Part shown: positions 19,715-31,358 of the stretch, piece after piece
Layout of the letters: the number at the start of each line of letters is the position of its first letter
Numbering within the stretch: position 1 is the stretch's first letter
Source: Haplomitrium mnioides
Lineage: Eukaryota > Marchantiophyta > Haplomitriopsida > Calobryales
Assembly (NCBI GenBank): GCA_049999725.1
Contig: JBNGIS010038702.1
Coordinates: 1 to 50,287 of the forward strand
Length of the DNA: 50,287 nt
Direction of reading: 5' to 3'
Translations under genes and position numbers: made by a program
Notes under the pieces: model-generated
Database searches by the model: none
What the model was told of the DNA's origin: nothing
What the model saw: the letters and a program-made list of their open reading frames with translations, nothing else

Positions 19715-22140
19715 TGTCGCGCCCTTCTCTTCGGCCTAAGCTGAAGCAGAGCTTATTCTAAAGGAAGGGGAACGACACAATTCAACAGGGCCTTTTACGA
19801 GATGGCCCTGGACCCCGATTTATCTCTTTCATATACTAATGGCCGTGAGCTTTGTGCCAACGCGTTCACTTAACATCAACCCCATGAACCACAGTTCACT
19901 CTTCCTCTCCACGCAAAACCCCAAGCCCAAAGAGGACCTACTCAAATCTTGTCTTTCTAGCGGTCACTCATTCTTGCTCAAAGACTATTTTCAATCCTTC
20001 ACATCTACATCATTTCAAAGGGGAAAAAGTATACACAGGACTATACCTACGAACTCAATGCAACTTCTGCACAAAAATTGCATGGGGCCAGCTACTCCAA
20101 CACTTGTACTACACCCTCAACGTGCTCCATATCTACTCTACCGAAGCTCTCTTGCTTACTCATAGCTATACAACAAGGACTATAAATATATCTACACTAT
20201 TTACTCGAGAGAAGCACAGAGCACCATCGGCCAACGACTCCACACACCACCTACATCTCCCCCATGACGCTTCACACTTCGGCCTTCCCACTCGCACACA
20301 CATCACCAGCTAGTTTATACCCTCCATCGCAGAGGGGCTTCCATTCACTTTTGCAAGCTTGGAAGAGGTCAGATAACTTCTACCTGAGGAAGACAGTCCT
20401 CCTGACTACTGGACACACTCCACCTGAGACCTCGACCGGGTTTTCTCCACAGTGCGCGTGCACTAGCATAGCCACCTCCTACCGTCAGCCTCCCTTTGAA
20501 ATGCAAACCAGCAACACCCTCTTGATGTTACTCAGCGGAATCCCTTGCGCAATCACGACTCACGAGTCCAAGCCAAACACACTTTCTTCTCCCTCGAGTA
20601 TCGATTCACCTCTAAACGTTGATCCACCCTCTAGAATGAGTTCAGCTGGATCGCTCGAGCCTTTAGAGCCTCCCATTCAGCGATTCTTGGCACCTCTCCA
20701 GTCCACCTCCACTCTTTTGGTCCCCAAGCGCAAGTACACTTGCTTCAATCAAAAGATCACAAAGCATGCTCCTTGTCCCTCGCTATCCCGTTGCACAAGA
20801 TTTTCAACGACACCTTCCGATCAACCTCTCAGCCTCTAAACTCGCATCGTCTTCAACAATGCATCTATGCATGCCCTGGTACACATCCACACTTTGTTAA
20901 TCACACTGATAGCTTCAAAATCAAGACTTCAATCACAATGTGTCGTCGGCATCATTGACCAAGCATCAGAGCACAACTTGTACACTTCCAAGTCCCCTCA
21001 ATTGTCCATCCCCCCTCTTCGCAGTCACGCGAAGACTATCTTTACTCCAGCTCATTTTTTTCCTCCTCGCTTGCAAAGAATCCTGACCCTTCATGTTTGA
21101 AAGCTTCGCCATCCAAGGGCGGTGAGCTCACCACTTAACTTCACAACCTGCACACGTGCTCAAAAGACAACATGTGTCTCGATAAGACCAATGGTCAGCT
21201 CTTTGGTGAGCTGATCCGATAAGAGCTGCCCAATGAGATGATCCATAGCAGATAGACCAATAAGTTACTCCGAAGAAAATAGATCAGCCAGCCGATAGAG
21301 ATAGGAACGACCAAGGCGTGATGAAGAGTGTCGGGACACCTTGATAGGCTCGATTGAAACCGATAGGTGACCCAACCCCGGTGAGAGGCGAACACATCGT
21401 AGAAAGAATAATCTGATGAAGATAGAATCAGTGCAGATCTGATGCTCATCCAACCCAATACAACCAATAGAACTCTGTCAAAAGAAACTGTGAAAGACCC
21501 GATAAGCCTGATTAGACCCCAAAGGTGATGGCAGCTCCGATGATGGACGGCAACTCCGATGGTCTTTGCTGGTGGTCGATGCGATGATTGACTTCTTCTG
21601 ATGCAGCGCTGTACTCCCATATGAAAAGTACCGATGTGGTATAGTCAACCCCCATGCTTTGACCAACCTCGATGCTATCAACACAGCTCCGATAGGAGAA
21701 AGACTCATGAAGACCAAAATCTGCTTAGACCCCGTTGAAGCCCACTAACACCCAATTGATCTGCACATCCACTGACCCCTCTGGTTTTGTCGCCGCCTTC
21801 TGATGGTCATCGCATTCTTCACTCTCCTTCCCATCCTTCAATATGGGTCGTGTTGGGAGCACCTTCCCTTCTTCCTTGCCATCGAGCCCTACCACAATAC
21901 CGATAGTCAGAAATAATCAAAGGAGCTCCTTGCTTTACCTTAAGCTTTTCTCTCCTGACATCAAGTCATTGATGTCATCCAATCCCCTTGATCTTTCTCA
22001 TTTAGCCTTTGAGCTTTTAAATTCTTTGATCACTTCCTTCTCAGTTTCCTTGTGCGCCTCTTCACCACATCTCTGGAGCTGTCCTGGTCTTGCTTTCCAC
22101 GTTCCGATGACCATCTGAATAACGAATTAACCGATCTCCT
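19715..22140 (-). repeat. Gypsy LTR, inverted (5' LTR of G3)
   Basis: The minus-strand end is at 19715 (TGTCGCGCCC on the plus strand), eight bases from the primer site. Blocks such as GAGATGGCCCTGG near 19800, the AGTCCACCTCCAC block near 20700 and the reverse of GGTTGGTCAAAGCAT near 21655 match the LTR in reverse order. The right boundary near 22140 is approximate because a second LTR in the opposite direction starts there. Confidence 0.65.
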
Positions 22141-22145
22141 CTTCT

Positions 22146-23985
22146 TATCACTGATCTGGGACACCCCAATGCTTTTGAAGTATCTCTGTGCTTAGAAGCA
22201 GAGAACTGCTTCGATGATGCTTCTCATTTCTTCAATTTTTTACTAGTGCCTCAAATGAGATGGCCTGAGGACCATATTTACAACTATGTGGTTTATCGTA
22301 TTCTATTTCTCTTAATTATACATGCCTATCAGGTATGATATCGTGTCACCTTTTTTCTCCAGAGTCGCCTATTGGAGTGCTAAAAAAGGAGAGGAAGGGC
22401 AGACAGAAGACATTCGAGAGATATTAGAGTATCCAAGATAGGGAAATCGGAGAAGGGAGTGTTGAGTTACTCATTCTGAAGGACGTGGAGCAAAGAAATC
22501 AAAACCTCAAGGATGAAAGAACAGCAGACTCTCTACAGAGACTACAAAGAGAGGTTTTGGATGGAGCGATCTTAGGGGGAGAAGATTCAGGGCCCAAAGA
22601 CATAGATTGGAAGGGCACCGATAGAGTCAACAACTCAACGACAAAAGAGGAGCTTAAGGTAAGGCGGGGAGCTACATGTATTATTCTTGATTATTGGAGT
22701 CGTGACAGGTCTCGAGTATAAGGTGAATTGAGGGCGCTTCCAGCGCAGTTGGAGTCTTATAGAATCAGAAGGAGGGAAGATTGCGATGTTATTCCAAAGC
22801 CAGCGACAACACGAGATGTGAGAGGATGCTTTGTTCTACTGGGTGCATATGGGTCTGATCCAAATCCAGCAGATTCAGTCTTTTGAGTTCATCCTTCTAT
22901 CGCAATTTTGTTGTTTCTTTCAGGGTTGGTCAAAGCATCAGAGTTGACTGTACGAGATCTGTACTTTTACATATGGAAGATCCAACTTCCGCATGGAAGA
23001 TGGAGTCGGGCGGCACTCCATTGGGGAAAGTCAACTATCAGGGTTGACCATCAATGTCTACCATTACTCATGGATGTCTGCTATTGTTCATCAGGGTTTG
23101 CCATCAATGATCCGTTCAACTGTCAACTGTTTGGTCCAATCAGGCTTATTGTGTCATCTGATATTCCTTTTGATTCGAAACACATCTTATCTTCATCAGA
23201 TCAATTCTTTGGATGGCCAACCATCGGCATTCTCGAGACACGTGTCCTCTCCTCAGAACTGTGTATAGATTTTGAATAAAGATAGGACAAGCTCACAACT
23301 GTATGATGAAAAAGCTTTCAAATAAAGGGTAAAGATGGAAACACATGCAATGAAGAGACAAACAAGTTGGGTGTAAATAGTCCTTATTATGAAGAGTGAG
23401 AGGTTGGGGCAAGTCGATGAAGCGTAGAAGTGCATAAGGGTGTACTGATTCATTCCTTGATGTTGGCAGCAAGGCATTGCGGTTAAGTGAGTGATTTGGA
23501 GGCAGCCTTTGGTGTGATTAACAAAGCATGGATGTGTACATGGTTGTGCGTAGATGCATTTTTTAGGACGCCAATGATGTCTTGAGGTTGGGAGGTGAAT
23601 CAAGATGTGTCGTTGAACATCTTGTGCAAGGGGATAGCAAGGAATAGAAAGCGTACTCTAGTGACACTTCGATTGAAGCAAGTGTACTTGCGTTTTGGGG
23701 CCAAAGGAGTGGAGGTGGACTAGAAGAGCATTGAGAATCGATGGGGAGGAGCCTCTAAAGGCTGAGGCAATCTAGGTGAACTCATTCTGCAGGGTGGACC
23801 AACGTTCAGAGGTGGACCAATGCTTGAAGGAGAAGAGAGTATGTTTGGCTTGAAATCAAAATTTGTAATTGCATAGGGGAGTGAGCCCTAGTAGCACTTG
23901 GTGGATGTTCCTGGCCAACATTTCAAAGAGCGCCGAAGGCAAGGTTTAATAGTATCACTTGAAGAAATTTGACACTCAATGCACC
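22146..23985 (+). repeat. Gypsy LTR, plus orientation, 3'-truncated (LTR-D)
   Basis: Starts with a weak left inverted repeat (GAGATGGCC at about 22257), then the body from TGCTAAAAAAGG at 22378. GGTTGGTCAAAGCAT near 22924 and the GTGGAGGTGGACTAG block near 23710 match the inverted LTR at 19715-22140 in mirror order. Similarity to the family fades after about 23985. Confidence 0.6.
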
Positions 23986-25211
23986 AAATAAGTCTTACTT
24001 GACTCACCTCAAATCTAATCCACAACTTGCTCTAGTGTCATGGAGTAGCCTGGGGCAGCAAGAGCCAGTTTCTACATATGTAGGAAAACAAAACACAATT
24101 AATGATACCTCCCACCCATTGTGATTTGAATAGCAGACCCAACCCTTTGATTTCCTTGGAAATGTTGCCCGCGGTTGTTTTAGCACTACCAAAGGTTGGT
24201 CCACTTGCAAATGCCCTCCACAAGTACCCGGAGGACTAGCCCCCAAGCAAAGCAATCCACCAACTTTTAGCTCAGCAATCCCAACACCAAGAACACCTTG
24301 GGTTCTCCTTCCAGCGATAGTCTTACTCTTGTGTCTCTCCCTTCCTCTGTTTCTCACCAATAATGCTCCCACCACAAGTCAAATGCCCCCTCTCTACCCT
24401 ATTCAATAAGAAGCTATAGGCCTTTGATCTTTCCCACCCCATCAATGGCCTCTGCTTTTGCACATAACTTGCTCTCTCATTAGGGCAGATCTTCCCGTAA
24501 TTCTACTCATGTCTGGTGCGTTGCCTTTTCTTCTTTCCAACTAATCCCTAAGTGTGCTGAATAATTGTCTGTAGCCCCTTCAAATCGTTGTTTTTTCCCC
24601 TGTTTTCTTCAAGCTAAATTGGTGCTTCAGTAACTCCGAAATCTCTCAATCCTTAATCCCCTTCGATTTTGCTGGCAGCTTCTTAATTCCCTAGCCCCAT
24701 CTGAATTCTATTTCGCCCTCTCTGCCCTTTACTCCTTTGATTTTGCTGGCCCACTCCCGAATCCTGAATCCCTACACTCCTTCCTCTCGATTTTGCCTGG
24801 CGATTCCTCAATTTATCCCCACAACTCATCATTTCTTTTTGCAGCTCGTCAAATGTCTCTTAATTCTCCTATTTCCCCCTCGAATCTCTTGCATACTTTT
24901 CACTTCCTCCTGCACAAACTCTTTTCCTAGCAAAATACTACCACCTTCGACCTCTTGTTTGCTCCATGTAGCTCTGGGTGACCGTTGCAGTGGTCGTTGA
25001 TTTCTCCCCCTGATTGAAGGACATCCTACAGTGTCCCGATTTGCGACATCATTCCCCCTGTCTTTCACTCCTTACTCTTGCTACATGCTGTCCCCTAGGA
25101 TACCCCTTGCTGTACTCATAGGCTTTACCACTGTAAGGCCCTAGAGTCTTTTTGGGCGTTCTGTTAGCCTAGGAGAAAAATCTTTTACAAGTGCTCGTGA
25201 GCATTTGAAAA
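23986..25211. other. Unassigned, pyrimidine-rich sequence
   Basis: No gene is recognised. Open frames here (for example 24004-24375 minus) show no known domain. A short motif close to CGATTTTGCTGGC occurs three times (about 24664, 24738, 24790) within a C/T-rich stretch. The segment ends at the target site of Copia A. Confidence 0.4.
25207..25211. other. Target-site duplication GAAAA, left
   Basis: GAAAA directly before the Copia A LTR at 25212; the same five bases follow the other LTR at 33186-33190. This is the expected 5-bp duplication of an LTR element insertion. Confidence 0.9.
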
Positions 25212-25377
25212 TGTTATAGAACATAGTATACCCCTATATATAGAATGGAATGGATGTGTAGATAAGAGGGACATTCGATCCCTCACCACGATTCTATTGA
25301 TCAATACATCGAGGAAGCATTGTGCGGTGCAACGGCTCTCTCCACCTCTCTCTCTGTGTGATATGCATACCACAACA
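25212..25377 (+). repeat. Copia A 5' LTR
   Basis: Starts TGTTATAGAACATAG and ends CATACCACAACA. It differs from the 3' LTR at two bases. A TATA box TATATATA lies at 25235-25242, only about 23 bases in. The following bases CGTTATCAGCACGA are the probable primer site; they share the TATCAG core of the initiator-Met site but not its full sequence. Confidence 0.95.
25235..25242 (+). promoter_or_regulatory. Copia A LTR TATA box
   Basis: TATATATA followed by GAATGG in both LTR copies. It is the only good TATA sequence in the 166-bp LTR, so transcription probably starts about 30 bases downstream. Confidence 0.6.
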
Positions 25378-25746
25378 CGTTATCAGCACGAAGGACTCTT
25401 GAGTACACATAGAGCGAACGAAAGACTCTTCAGTACACGCAGAGCGAATATACACACCATCTAGCGCAAGACAGCAAATGTTTTTACGAGCACGGCCGAA
25501 TTATTCCACCGGCGCGTCTCCCCGCGACGTTTTTCTTTCCTCCACTATTCTCTCTTTACCTCATTGTTTTTTTTTTCTTTCTCCTTTTTTTTGTAGCTTT
25601 GTACCAAAAAAAAAAACAAAACAAAACAAAGAGGAGCTTAGGGCTTCCCAACCTTTTTTTCCCGTTGCTGCGACCTCTCCTTCGCGCGCATCTCTCCTTT
25701 GTGCATCGATCAGTGCTCGCGATCTTTTTTTTGGCTTCTTCTTTTG

Positions 25747-26112
25747 TGGCGACGACCTCTGCTCGTAGGTGTTCCTTTCTCCCTTTCTGTGGCATCGACA
25801 TTTGCTCGCAGGCTTTTCCTTCTTCGTTGTGGCATCGACATTTGCTCGCAGGCTTTTCCTTCTTCGATGTGGCATCGACATTTGCTCGCAGACGCTCCTT
25901 TCCTGTTTTCTGGCATCAATCTTGCTCGCAGGTGTTCCTTTCCTGTTTTCTGGCATCACTCTTGCTCGCAGGTGTTCCTTTCCTGTTTTCTGGCATCACT
26001 CTTGCTCGCAGGTGTTCCTTCCCGTTTTCTGGCATCAATCTTGCTCGCACGAGTTTCCCTTCTTTCTGGCATCATCCTTGCTCGCACAGGGTGATTCTTC
26101 CTTCTTGTGGCA
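25747..26112 (+). repeat. 40-bp tandem repeat in the Copia A leader
   Basis: About nine units beginning TGGCATC and containing TTGCTCGCAGG, with lengths 37-43 bp (mostly 40). Weaker units continue to about 26290. Because 40 is not a multiple of three, the repeat leaves overlapping open frames of 130-236 codons in all three plus frames (25599-26309, 25699-26094, 25769-26206). These are probably by-products. Confidence 0.85.
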
Positions 26113-26309
26113 TCTTCTCCTTTTTTGGTATCAAACTTCCTCAAACTATTACTCTTCATTTGTGGCACCTTTACTACTCGCAGATGTTGGTTCTCCTTTC
26201 TTGTGACTTCGACATTGCTCTGGCACCTGTATTGGCACCTATCTTGCTTGCACAGATCTCTGGCCCTCTCTTTTGTGGTCTGGACATTGCTTATAGACCA
26301 ATGTGCTGA

Positions 26310-27526
26310 TCCTATCACTTCTTAGTTCCCTTTTGGATTCCATTCATTACCTACATGTGTTGGCTTCCATTCCTGTGGACTGCCCAGTCGATTTGAGGAA
26401 TCTGCTTCTCACTTCCTATTCGATATCCAGCCCTGCGAATCTTCACCCTGACCATTTTCGACGGATCTGAGGCATCTCTTGTTCGATCCTGACCGTCTTC
26501 GACTGATCTAAGGCATCTCTCCTTTCGGTCCTGACTCCTACGACTTATCAACGGAACTTCATTTTATTTCTTCAGTTCTTACTCTTCTGACTCCTTCAAA
26601 TTTGGCTTTTCTCGAAGGACAAGCTCACAGTGGCGGCGCGTCATTATCGACATTGCTCTTCTACAAATCACTTCATCACTCTTGAGGTCTGACCCTATCC
26701 ATCAGTTCTTCACCCTGATTCTCGATTTTTCAGATGATACTCACCCAACCCGACCACATCAGGCACCCACAACTCTGGTAATCTTGTCTTTTACATCTTA
26801 TCGGCATTGGATGTACATCTCCTTTTTTTTGTTTGAGCCTCTCTCATAAATCTGGTCAATTTACTCTCAAATTTCTCTTTACAATTATAAATTTTCTTTC
26901 TGCTATCCGACTCCTTGGGCACCCCACACCCGCGTCATCCGATCTTTCAGACGCACCTCACCCTCACTTTTCCGAAAACCATCTGTTTTCAGAAACTCGA
27001 TTTACAGCTCACTCTTACAGACCAATCTGACATTCAACCTTCCTAAGACCCGTCTGTCATTTCAATACATCAGAATCCGATATGTCGGATTTCAGTTCAC
27101 TGCCCACTATTCAGGTTTGAAGAAAGACCCGATTTTCGGATCTTTGCACCACTTCCTACAGGGGACTACACGAACTAAGTTGGTGACACGTACAGTAGAC
27201 AGGAGGACATCGACAAGATCAAGACGCGACACGAGCATGACACACACATAGCAGGGCAGTTCTACACCAATACCTCATCATTCAATACCATTTCATATTC
27301 CTTGTTTTTCTTTCATATTGTTTCTGGTTTATTTCAGTTCTATCATTTCCGATTTTCTGTTTAAATCAGATCACATAAACAGGTACAGGGATATTTAAAG
27401 TTACCCGATTTTCCGGGCAACACGCAGTCTTGACCCAACTGCGCATTTCTGTTTCTCTTTTTCACTCTCGTACATACCATGTATCTCACCTTTCAGTCTT
27501 CTGTATTACACAAAACACTTCCTATC
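26310..27526 (+). other. Copia A leader, non-coding part
   Basis: Pyrimidine-rich sequence between the tandem repeat and the gag ATG. No domain was recognised. The full leader (25378-27526) is 2.1 kb, long for an element with such short LTRs. Confidence 0.6.
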
Positions 27527-28560
27527 ATGAACCCAGTAGGTTCCCTCAAGTTTCAGGCTCTGAAACTTGACGGCTCAAACTACTTGTCATGGTCATTGGA
27601 TATCACTACCTATTTAACATCAAAGGGGATCCGCGACATCCTCATAAATGACGATGGCACGAGCCCAAGAGATGCCGCCAGAGCACTCATCCTCATTCGA
27701 CACCACCTGGTGGAACCTCTCAGGTTACAATACCTGAACTACAGCAATCCCCGGCTATTATGGGATGAACTCAAATTACGATTCGATCACCTGACTACTA
27801 TCTCCCTACCCGCAGCACGACACGATTGGATCAACCTACGTGTCCAAGACCATACCTCCATCGTAAACTACAACAGTGAACTATTCTGAATAGTTTCACA
27901 ATTAGCGATTTGAGGACACCCTGTCTCTGACGAAGAACAGATAGAGAAAACTCTATCCACATTCCCAGTAAGCAACCTAATACTGGCATCCCAATATCGA
28001 AATATGCGTTTCACCAGATACTCAGAACTGATCGCATATATGCTCCTAGCAGAAAAACACCAATTACTCCTAGTGGAAAACGCAAAGAAGCAACCACCTG
28101 GATCTGCGGCACCACCAGCCAATCCTGAGTCACACTTCACAAAATTCTACCCTCACTCAAGGAACCGAGATACTCGAAGAGGAAGAGGAAGAAGAAGGAG
28201 CAGGGGAAACCCCCACTTCAAGGGGAGCTCCCGACCCCATACCCCAAACCGAACTCCATCCCTTGGCAACAGGGATCGACACTCCCAACGTCACGCCTCA
28301 ACAACACCAGAACGCTGACAGCGCTCATGGACACCAAGAGGCGGACGACAACAAACACGAGGACACAGGAACTTCTCACAACCGAGAAGCCCTCACAATT
28401 CCTGTCAAAGATGTGGTACTCGCGGACACACCCAAACGGTATGCCGAATACCCGCACACCTGGTAACTCTCTACCAGAAAAGCCTCAAATATACACAACC
28501 TGAGGTACATGGCAATCTCTCAGAACTTACAGATGTCGATGTATATCCCGATTTCAACCT
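27527..28560 (+). pseudogene. Copia A gag
   Basis: The likely start is the ATG at 27527 (MNPVGSLKFQALKLDGSNYL), as Copia Gag usually opens with a (L)xGxNYxxW motif; an in-frame ATG at 27479 is possible. The UBN2-type capsid region follows (WDELKLRFDHL, RHDWINLRVQDHTSIVNYN). In-frame TGA codons at 27887, 27911 and 28316 break it. Beyond them come an Arg-rich stretch (RRGRGRRRSRG) and the zinc knuckle CQRCGTRGHTQTVC (28403-28444, all CCHC ligands kept), all in one frame. At least two of the stops sit where Arg (CGA) would be expected, as C-to-T change would produce. Gag would package element RNA in cytoplasmic particles. Confidence 0.85.
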
Positions 28561-29000
28561 ACAGCCAGAGACCCATACACTACAACGTTCGGGTCCAACT
28601 CACACAGAACAATACAACAACACTTGTATTGTTGACAGTGGTTCATCACATACTATACTGCGGGACCGGAAACACTTCACTTCGGTAACCCCGTCCTCAA
28701 GATCTATGACCACCATTTCCGGTCATAACCAAATCGAAGAAGGATATGGACCAGCTACAATCCGTTTCCCGAACGGAACTACACTGAGCATAACATCTGC
28801 TATCTATGCTCCCACAGCAACCAGAAATCTCATTAGCTTCCGAGATATACGACAAAATGGATACCATATCCAAACTGGGAACACAGACCAAGGGGAAGTC
28901 CTCCACATTCTACTGCACACACATAACGGTATGCAGATACAGAAAACCTTTCCTCTCTCCCCACCAGGCCTATACACGATAGAAATCCAATCATACCACG
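28561..29000 (+). pseudogene. Copia A protease
   Basis: Active site CIVDSGSSHTIL (Asp codon at 28634), followed by the typical IRFPNGTTLSITSAIYAPTA and RNLISFRDIRQNGYHI. The DSG triplet is intact and the domain has no internal stop. It would cut the polyprotein. It is in the same frame as gag and integrase. Confidence 0.85.
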
Positions 29001-30370
29001 CATCCACTACGAGGTTATCTGATACCCTGCTATGGCACAACAGACTGGGACACCCGGGCAAGGACATGTTCTACCGACTCAAACAGGACAATATCGGCAT
29101 TCCTGACAATGTCCAACCCTTATCTCTGCACTCTCCTTGCATGGCATGTGCACAAGGCAAACTACGAATTGCCCCTTCAAAACGAAGAAGGACTACCACC
29201 ATACCACGTTTTCTGGAACAAATCCATGCAGACGTCTGTGGTCCGATCCACCCTCCATCTGGACCATTTAGATACTTCCTAGTGACCATTGATGCATCAT
29301 CCAAATGGTCCCAAGTGTCCTTACTGACGACCAAAAACATGGTCTTCCCTAAACTTCTGGCACAGATACTGAAACTGTCATCACAATTCCCGGACTACCC
29401 AATCAGAAATCTGAGAGTAGACAACGCATGAGAATTCACATCCTCAACATTTGATGACTTCTGCTCATCTGCAGGTATTAACATACAATATTCAGTTCCG
29501 CATGTCCATTTTCAGAACGGCATAGCTGAATCCGCGATCAAACGCATACAGCTGATCGCCAGACCTTTATTACTGAACACTTGTCTCCCCACATCTGCAT
29601 GGGGACACGCGGTGATACACGCCGCAGCCCTAATCAAACTCAGACCTTCTGCATTCAACTAGAACTCTCCTCACCACCTAGCAACTGGAATACCAGCGAA
29701 CATCTCACACCTTCGGACATTCGGATGTCTTGTCCTGGTACCCATTCTCGGCCCACACCAAACAAAAATGGGACCACAACGACAAAAAAGGATATACATT
29801 GGTTATGAATCCCCATCAATCATTCGATACCTGGAACCGACGACATCTGACGTCTTCAAATCTCGATTTGCATACTGTCAATTTTTCGAGGATGTTTTTC
29901 CAAACCTAATACTAGACAACACCTCTGAAACAACAACAAGAGATAACCTTATATGGTACAACAAATCACTACTCCATCCTGATTCAAGAACAGGACAATC
30001 AGACTATGAAGTTCAAAGGCTCCTTAACCTACAACAAACCCTGATCAAAATGCCAGACGCATTTAATGACATAGCCAGCCTCACTAAATCACATATTGAG
30101 GCAGCAAATGCTCCTGCCCGACTACAAAAAGACTCAACTGCAGCAACAGAGATTGCACCTAAAGCCAAAAGAGGCAGACCACTAGGCTCCAAAAACAAGT
30201 CGAAAACGACTACACATTTACTAAGCGACCCTATAATACAACAACATTCAAACTTCCTACAAGAAACAATTCATTCGCCACCAATACCAGAAAATGATGA
30301 AATCGCGATTGACTACACATTTACTGGTCATATCTGGAAACGTGACCAAACCAATATGGACGACATGTTC
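29001..30370 (+). pseudogene. Copia A integrase
   Basis: GAG-pre-integrase zinc region LLWHNRLGHPGKDMFYRL with CMACAQGK (HHCC), then the core with HADVCGPIHPPSG, NLRVDNA and QNGIAESAI carrying the D, D and E residues. TGA at 29429 falls right after VDNA and TAG at 29660 falls where Gln is usual. From 29768 the frame runs open through IYIGYESPSIIRYL and a basic stretch AKRGRPLGSKNKSK, which resembles an AT-hook or nuclear-localisation motif. It inserts cDNA into the genome. Confidence 0.85.
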
Positions 30371-30840
30371 GCCTATTCCGTATCCCAGACTATAGACAAT
30401 AACATTCCTGATCCAATATCAGTACAAGATGCACAATCCAAGACAGATTGGCCACAATGGGAACATGCCATACACTCAGAACTGGACTCCCTCATAAACC
30501 GGCAAGTATTCGGATCAGTCATACCTGCCACACCAGACATGAACCTTACAGACTACAGGTTTATATTTGTCAAGAAAAGGAATGCAAAAGGAGAAGTCAC
30601 GAGATACAAAGCAAGACTAGTCGCAAAAGGATACACTCAGATCCCTAGACGAGACTACAATCTGACTTACTCACCAGTCATGGACACAATCACATATCGA
30701 TACATGATAGCGTTTGCAATCCAACATAATCTCACCATGCATATCATGGATGTTATTACTGCATACTTATATGGAATACTTGACACTCAAATTTTTATGA
30801 AAGCCCCCCCTGAACTCATCTCCAAGATATCATTCCACAT

Positions 30841-30852
30841 TGAGGGGGAGAA
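30841..30852 (+). other. Internal polypurine-tract-like sequence
   Basis: TGAGGGGGAGAA lies 17 bases before the first hairpin repeat. It shares GGGGGAG with the true polypurine tract before the 3' LTR (33011-33019) and resembles that of Copia B (GAGGGGGAG). It could act as a second plus-strand primer or mark where foreign 3'-end sequence was picked up. Confidence 0.4.
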
Positions 30853-30868
30853 GCAAATAAATGAGGTT

Positions 30869-31358
30869 GGACCTTCTGTCCCTCATGGCCATAAACATCA
30901 AAGCGGACCTTTTGTCCCTCATTGCTAGCAAAATGCACATGGACCTTCTGTCCCTCGAGGCCATCAATATCAAAATGGACCTTTTGTCCTACACGACCAG
31001 AAAAGGAAGAGTAGACCTTTTGTCACTCACAACCAAACTGGTAAACAGAGACCTTTTGTCTCCAAAGGCCAAAACTCTGCACATGGACCTACAGTCCAAA
31101 GAGGATACACAAGCCTGATGACAAAACAAGGACCTTCTGTCCTTATAACAAACACGAAATGCCAGGCTATGAATAACATGTTGCAAACAACATCAGACAG
31201 ATCATGTATGAAGCCAGCCAACTTGCTGAGCACACATACCAACAATGGACCTTCAGTCCCCACAAATGATCTGCAAAACATGCAACAATATATTGGGCCT
31301 TTAGCCCAGACAGTAGAGAAGATGTACAATAAACATCAACAGGGACCTTTAGTCCCAC
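30869..31358 (+). repeat. Array of 11 hairpin repeats within RT
   Basis: Core GGACCTTYTGTCC units start at 30869, 30905, 30941, 30977, 31013, 31049, 31085 (exactly 36 bp apart), then 31130, 31247, 31295 and 31343 (spacings 45, 117, 48 and 48, all multiples of three). Each core is a short inverted repeat around a five-base loop. Stem bases differ in matched pairs: GAGAC/GTCTC at 31049, TGGAC/GTCCA at 31085, AAGGAC/GTCCTT at 31130, TGGGC/GCCCA at 31295, GGGAC/GTCCC at 31343. Unit 31013 is the one with a broken pair. In protein the cores read GPSVP, GPFVP, RPFVS, GPTVQ, GPLAQ and GPLVP. Confidence 0.85.

Noticed and set aside
20264-20839. 191-codon plus-strand frame
   Set aside because: It lies wholly within the inverted LTR at 19715-22140 and has no domain; composition explains it.
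25747-26112. CRISPR-like array
   Set aside because: Units are head-to-tail without unique spacers, in a eukaryotic retroelement.
25599-26309. 236-codon open frame in the Copia A leader as a real gene
   Set aside because: It runs through a 40-bp tandem repeat that is open in all three frames and shows no domain; it is explained by repeat composition.
27479-27526. Earlier Copia A gag start at 27479
   Set aside because: The extra 16 residues show no Gag similarity; the family pattern begins at the ATG at 27527. Not excluded.
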